Source of the DNA: an uncultured Rubrobacteraceae bacterium
GTDB lineage: Bacteria; Actinomycetota; Rubrobacteria; Rubrobacterales; Rubrobacteraceae
DNA: 29,469 bases
Assembly: GCA_902806105.1 (NCBI GenBank)
Contig: CADCVI010000137.1
Coordinates: forward strand, 1 to 29,469
Direction: 5' to 3'
The notes beneath the pieces were generated by a model. That model was not told the DNA's origin. It searched no databases and worked only from the letters and a program-made list of their open reading frames with translations. The number at the start of each line of letters is the position of its first letter. Position 1 is the stretch's first letter. The position numbers and the translations under genes are program-made. Of the stretch, positions 27,848 to 29,469 are shown in pieces.

Positions 27848-29116
27848 CTACTCTACCGAACCGACCACATCGGAGACGTCGAGGGTGCGGTCGAGCGTGA
27901 ATTGACCGTCCTCGACCTTCTGGATCGAGAGCTCCGTGAGGGTGGTGTCGCCGTCCTCGTCGAAGCTCCACGTGCCGAGCACGCCCTCGTAGTCCTCCGT
28001 CGCGAAGATCTCGCGGAGAACACCCTCGCGGGTGACGTCGCCGTCGGCCTCATAAGCCCGCTCGATTGCGTCGAGCATGACGTTGGCGGCCTCGTAGGCG
28101 TAGGCGGTGTAGGGCTGGATGTCCTCGTTGTACTTCTCCTCGAAGGCCTCGACGAACGCCTGGCCCTCGGAGGTGAGCTCCTCCTCCGGCAGGCCGCCGA
28201 AGGTCACGTAGATGCCCTCGGCCGCGTCACCGGCCTGGTTGATGAGCTCGTCGACGAAGATGCCGTCCGGGCCGACGAAGGCCACGTCCTCGTTGCTCAT
28301 GCCCGCGCTGACCTTGTCCTTTATAAGCTGTCCGGCGTTGTTCTCGATGATGCCGCCGAAGTAGATGGCGTCGGGCTGCTCCTGGGCGATCTTCTCCATG
28401 AGCGAGCGGTAGTTGGAGGCGGAGCCGTCGATGCCGTCGCGACCGAGGATCTCTATCCCGAGCTCCTCGGCGGTCCTCTCGAACTGGTCGGCGAGGCCCT
28501 TACCGTAGGTCTCCCGGTCGTCGAGGATGTAGACGGACTCGAAGCCCTCCTCGTCCATCAGGGTCGCGCCCGCCGCACCCTGCTTGTCGTCGGCGATGAT
28601 CACGCGGGTGTAGTTGCGCTCGCCGGTGGTGTAGTACTTGTCCGGCTCACCGGGCTCGCCGCCGGGCTTCGTCAGGCCGATGGCGGTGTTGGCCGGGGAG
28701 ATCATCCCGAGACCCGCCTCGTTGAGGATCGGGATCTCGACCTGCGCGCACCCGGAGTTGAACGGGCCGATCCAACCGACGACCTCGTCGCGCTGCGCAA
28801 CGCTCTGCGCGTTCTCGGCGCACTTGGCCTCGTCCCACTGCGCGGCCTGCGCCGTCGCGTCGTCCAGCGACTCGTACTTGACGGCCACGTCCCCGGCCTT
28901 GCCCCCCCGCTCCTCGAGCGCGAGCTTTATGGCATTGACCATGGTCTCCGTCTGGGCGCGGTTCGCCCCCTGAAGCGGGAAGTCGCTCACGATGGTCGCC
29001 GAAGGACCCTCCTCGCTACCACCCTGTCCGCCGCCTCCGCCACCGCAGCCGGCGACCATAAGCGCCGAAGCAACCCCCAAAGCTACAAGCATTCCTGCCT
29101 TGATCTTCCCCGTCAC
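27848..29116 (-). CDS. Branched-chain amino-acid type ABC transporter substrate-binding lipoprotein
   Basis: A 422-residue extracytoplasmic solute-binding protein of the LivJ/LivK (periplasmic-binding type 1) family. The signal peptide ends in lipobox VAGC with lipidated Cys24, followed by a Gly-rich linker (GGGGGGQGG). The mature part has FPLQGANRAQTETMVNAIKL, IGPFNSGCAQVEIPILNEAG, ISPANTAIGLTKPG, VYILDDRETYGKGLADQFER and AYAYEAANVMLDAIERA, all characteristic positions. The conserved first-lobe site for binding small amino acids or related compounds is present, but the substrate is not decidable; this family also takes amides, urea and other ligands. GTG at 29116 has AGAAGGAGG 4 nt upstream. 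First gene of the importer operon. Confidence 0.93.
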   Translation of the reverse strand: MTGKIKAGMLVALGVASALMVAGCGGGGGGQGGSEEGPSATIVSDFPLQGANRAQTETMVNAIKLALEERGGKAGDVAVKYESLDDATAQAAQWDEAKCAENAQSVAQRDEVVGWIGPFNSGCAQVEIPILNEAGLGMISPANTAIGLTKPGGEPGEPDKYYTTGERNYTRVIIADDKQGAAGATLMDEEGFESVYILDDRETYGKGLADQFERTAEELGIEILGRDGIDGSASNYRSLMEKIAQEQPDAIYFGGIIENNAGQLIKDKVSAGMSNEDVAFVGPDGIFVDELINQAGDAAEGIYVTFGGLPEEELTSEGQAFVEAFEEKYNEDIQPYTAYAYEAANVMLDAIERAYEADGDVTREGVLREIFATEDYEGVLGTWSFDEDGDTTLTELSIQKVEDGQFTLDRTLDVSDVVGSVE

Positions 29117-29217
29117 CCTGCCTCCTTCTAAGGGCCCACCACCAGGGCCTCCGGATAATTCGCCCCCGCCGTCCGCATGGAACCGGCCGACACGCGAAGA
29201 GTTTCTATTGGAGCGAA

Positions 29218-29246
29218 ATTATTGCGCCACCGCACCCCACAGTCAA
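29218..29246 (-). promoter_or_regulatory. Promoter of the importer operon
   Basis: TTGACT (29241-29246), a 17-nt spacer and AATAAT (29218-29223) on the minus strand form the best sigma-70 match in the window. The predicted start near 29211 gives a leader of about 95 nt before the binding-protein GTG. Confidence 0.6.
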
Positions 29247-29272
29247 ATGCGCAACCCCTTTATGGCCCGTGG

Positions 29273-29278
29273 TATAGT
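29273..29278 (+). promoter_or_regulatory. Candidate -10 element of the tRNA-Leu gene
   Basis: TATAGT lies 18 nt before the mature tRNA 5' end, in the right place for a -10 element. The -35 match is poor. It is divergent from the importer promoter. Confidence 0.4.
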
Positions 29279-29296
29279 TTTCGACGTATTCTCCGC

Positions 29297-29382
29297 GCCG
29301 GAGTGGCGGAATGGTAGACGCGACGGACTCAAAATCCGTTGAGGGAGACCTCGTGTGGGTTCGAGTCCCACCTCCGGTACCA
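29297..29382 (+). tRNA. tRNA-Leu (anticodon CAA)
   Basis: An 86-nt class II tRNA. Acceptor arm GCCGGAG pairs with CTCCGGT (one G-U at the first pair), followed by discriminator A and an encoded CCA. The anticodon stem ACGGA/TCCGT frames loop CTCAAAA with anticodon CAA at 29330-29332, reading UUG. A long variable arm (GAGGGAGACCTC region) as in leucine tRNAs and a T arm GTGGG-TTCGAGT-CCCAC complete the fold. Confidence 0.96.
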
Positions 29383-29403
29383 AGCTTATCTACGAGGAAA
29401 ACG

Positions 29404-29428
29404 GCTCCCACCGGGGAGCTTTCTCTTT
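29404..29428 (+). terminator. Intrinsic terminator after tRNA-Leu
   Basis: GCTCCC (29404-29409), loop ACCG and GGGAGC (29414-29419) are followed by TTTCTCTTT: a classical hairpin plus T-rich tail 21 nt after the tRNA. Confidence 0.8.
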
Positions 29429-29469
29429 AGGTCCCCCTCCCGTCTGACGACTTGAATGATGGCGGGGGG

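Overview
The window is a high-GC chromosomal segment, mostly housekeeping and nutrient-uptake genes, with frequent GTG/TTG starts and Shine-Dalgarno (SD) sequences of the GGAGG type. The block polA, rpsA, coaE, (slt), uvrB on one strand is a gene order known from Actinomycetota (for example Mycobacterium tuberculosis). Together with base composition and start-codon use it points to an actinobacterium, possibly a deep-branching one such as Rubrobacter; the genus is inference only. No phage, IS element, CRISPR array or transfer signature was seen.

Layout. 1-1409 (-): 3'-truncated alkaline-phosphatase-superfamily phosphodiesterase. 1670-4156 (+): PAS/PAS/LOV-GGDEF-EAL protein, a probable blue-light-linked cyclic-di-GMP enzyme. 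4624-7473 (-): uvrA, which appears to begin at a non-canonical ATC codon. 7641-9368 (+): PucR/CdaR-type regulator, followed at 9662-11107 (+) by an Amt ammonium transporter with two strong hairpins behind it. 11232-11516 (+): small PH-like protein, tail to tail with a three-gene cassette of membrane and secreted unknowns (12645-11520, -). 14958-12743 (-): NarL-type histidine kinase and response regulator with a 4-nt GTGA overlap. 15087-15591 (+): two small unknown proteins, the second acidic and made of two copies of a 19-residue repeat; a perfect bidirectional terminator separates them from uvrB. 17654-15645 (-): uvrB; 18624-17998 (-): lytic transglycosylase; 19198-18581 (-): coaE; 20601-19240 (-): rpsA with an Arg/Gly/Asp-rich tail; 23199-20695 (-): polA with a degenerate proofreading domain and apparently leaderless; 23897-23352 (-): coiled-coil unknown. 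29116-23990 (-): complete branched-chain amino-acid type ABC importer in the order binding protein, H, M, G, F, with a recognisable sigma-70 promoter and a strong stem-loop after the binding-protein gene. 29297-29382 (+): tRNA-Leu(CAA) followed by an intrinsic terminator.

How the genes work together. UvrA and UvrB are the damage-recognition half of nucleotide excision repair and PolA fills the excised gap. The Liv-type transporter, Amt and the PucR regulator concern nitrogen and amino-acid supply. The light-sensing cyclic-di-GMP protein and the two-component system supply environmental signalling. The most distinctive points are the LOV photosensor, the ATC start of uvrA, the palindrome between the kinase and the repeat-protein genes, and the unknown membrane cassette.
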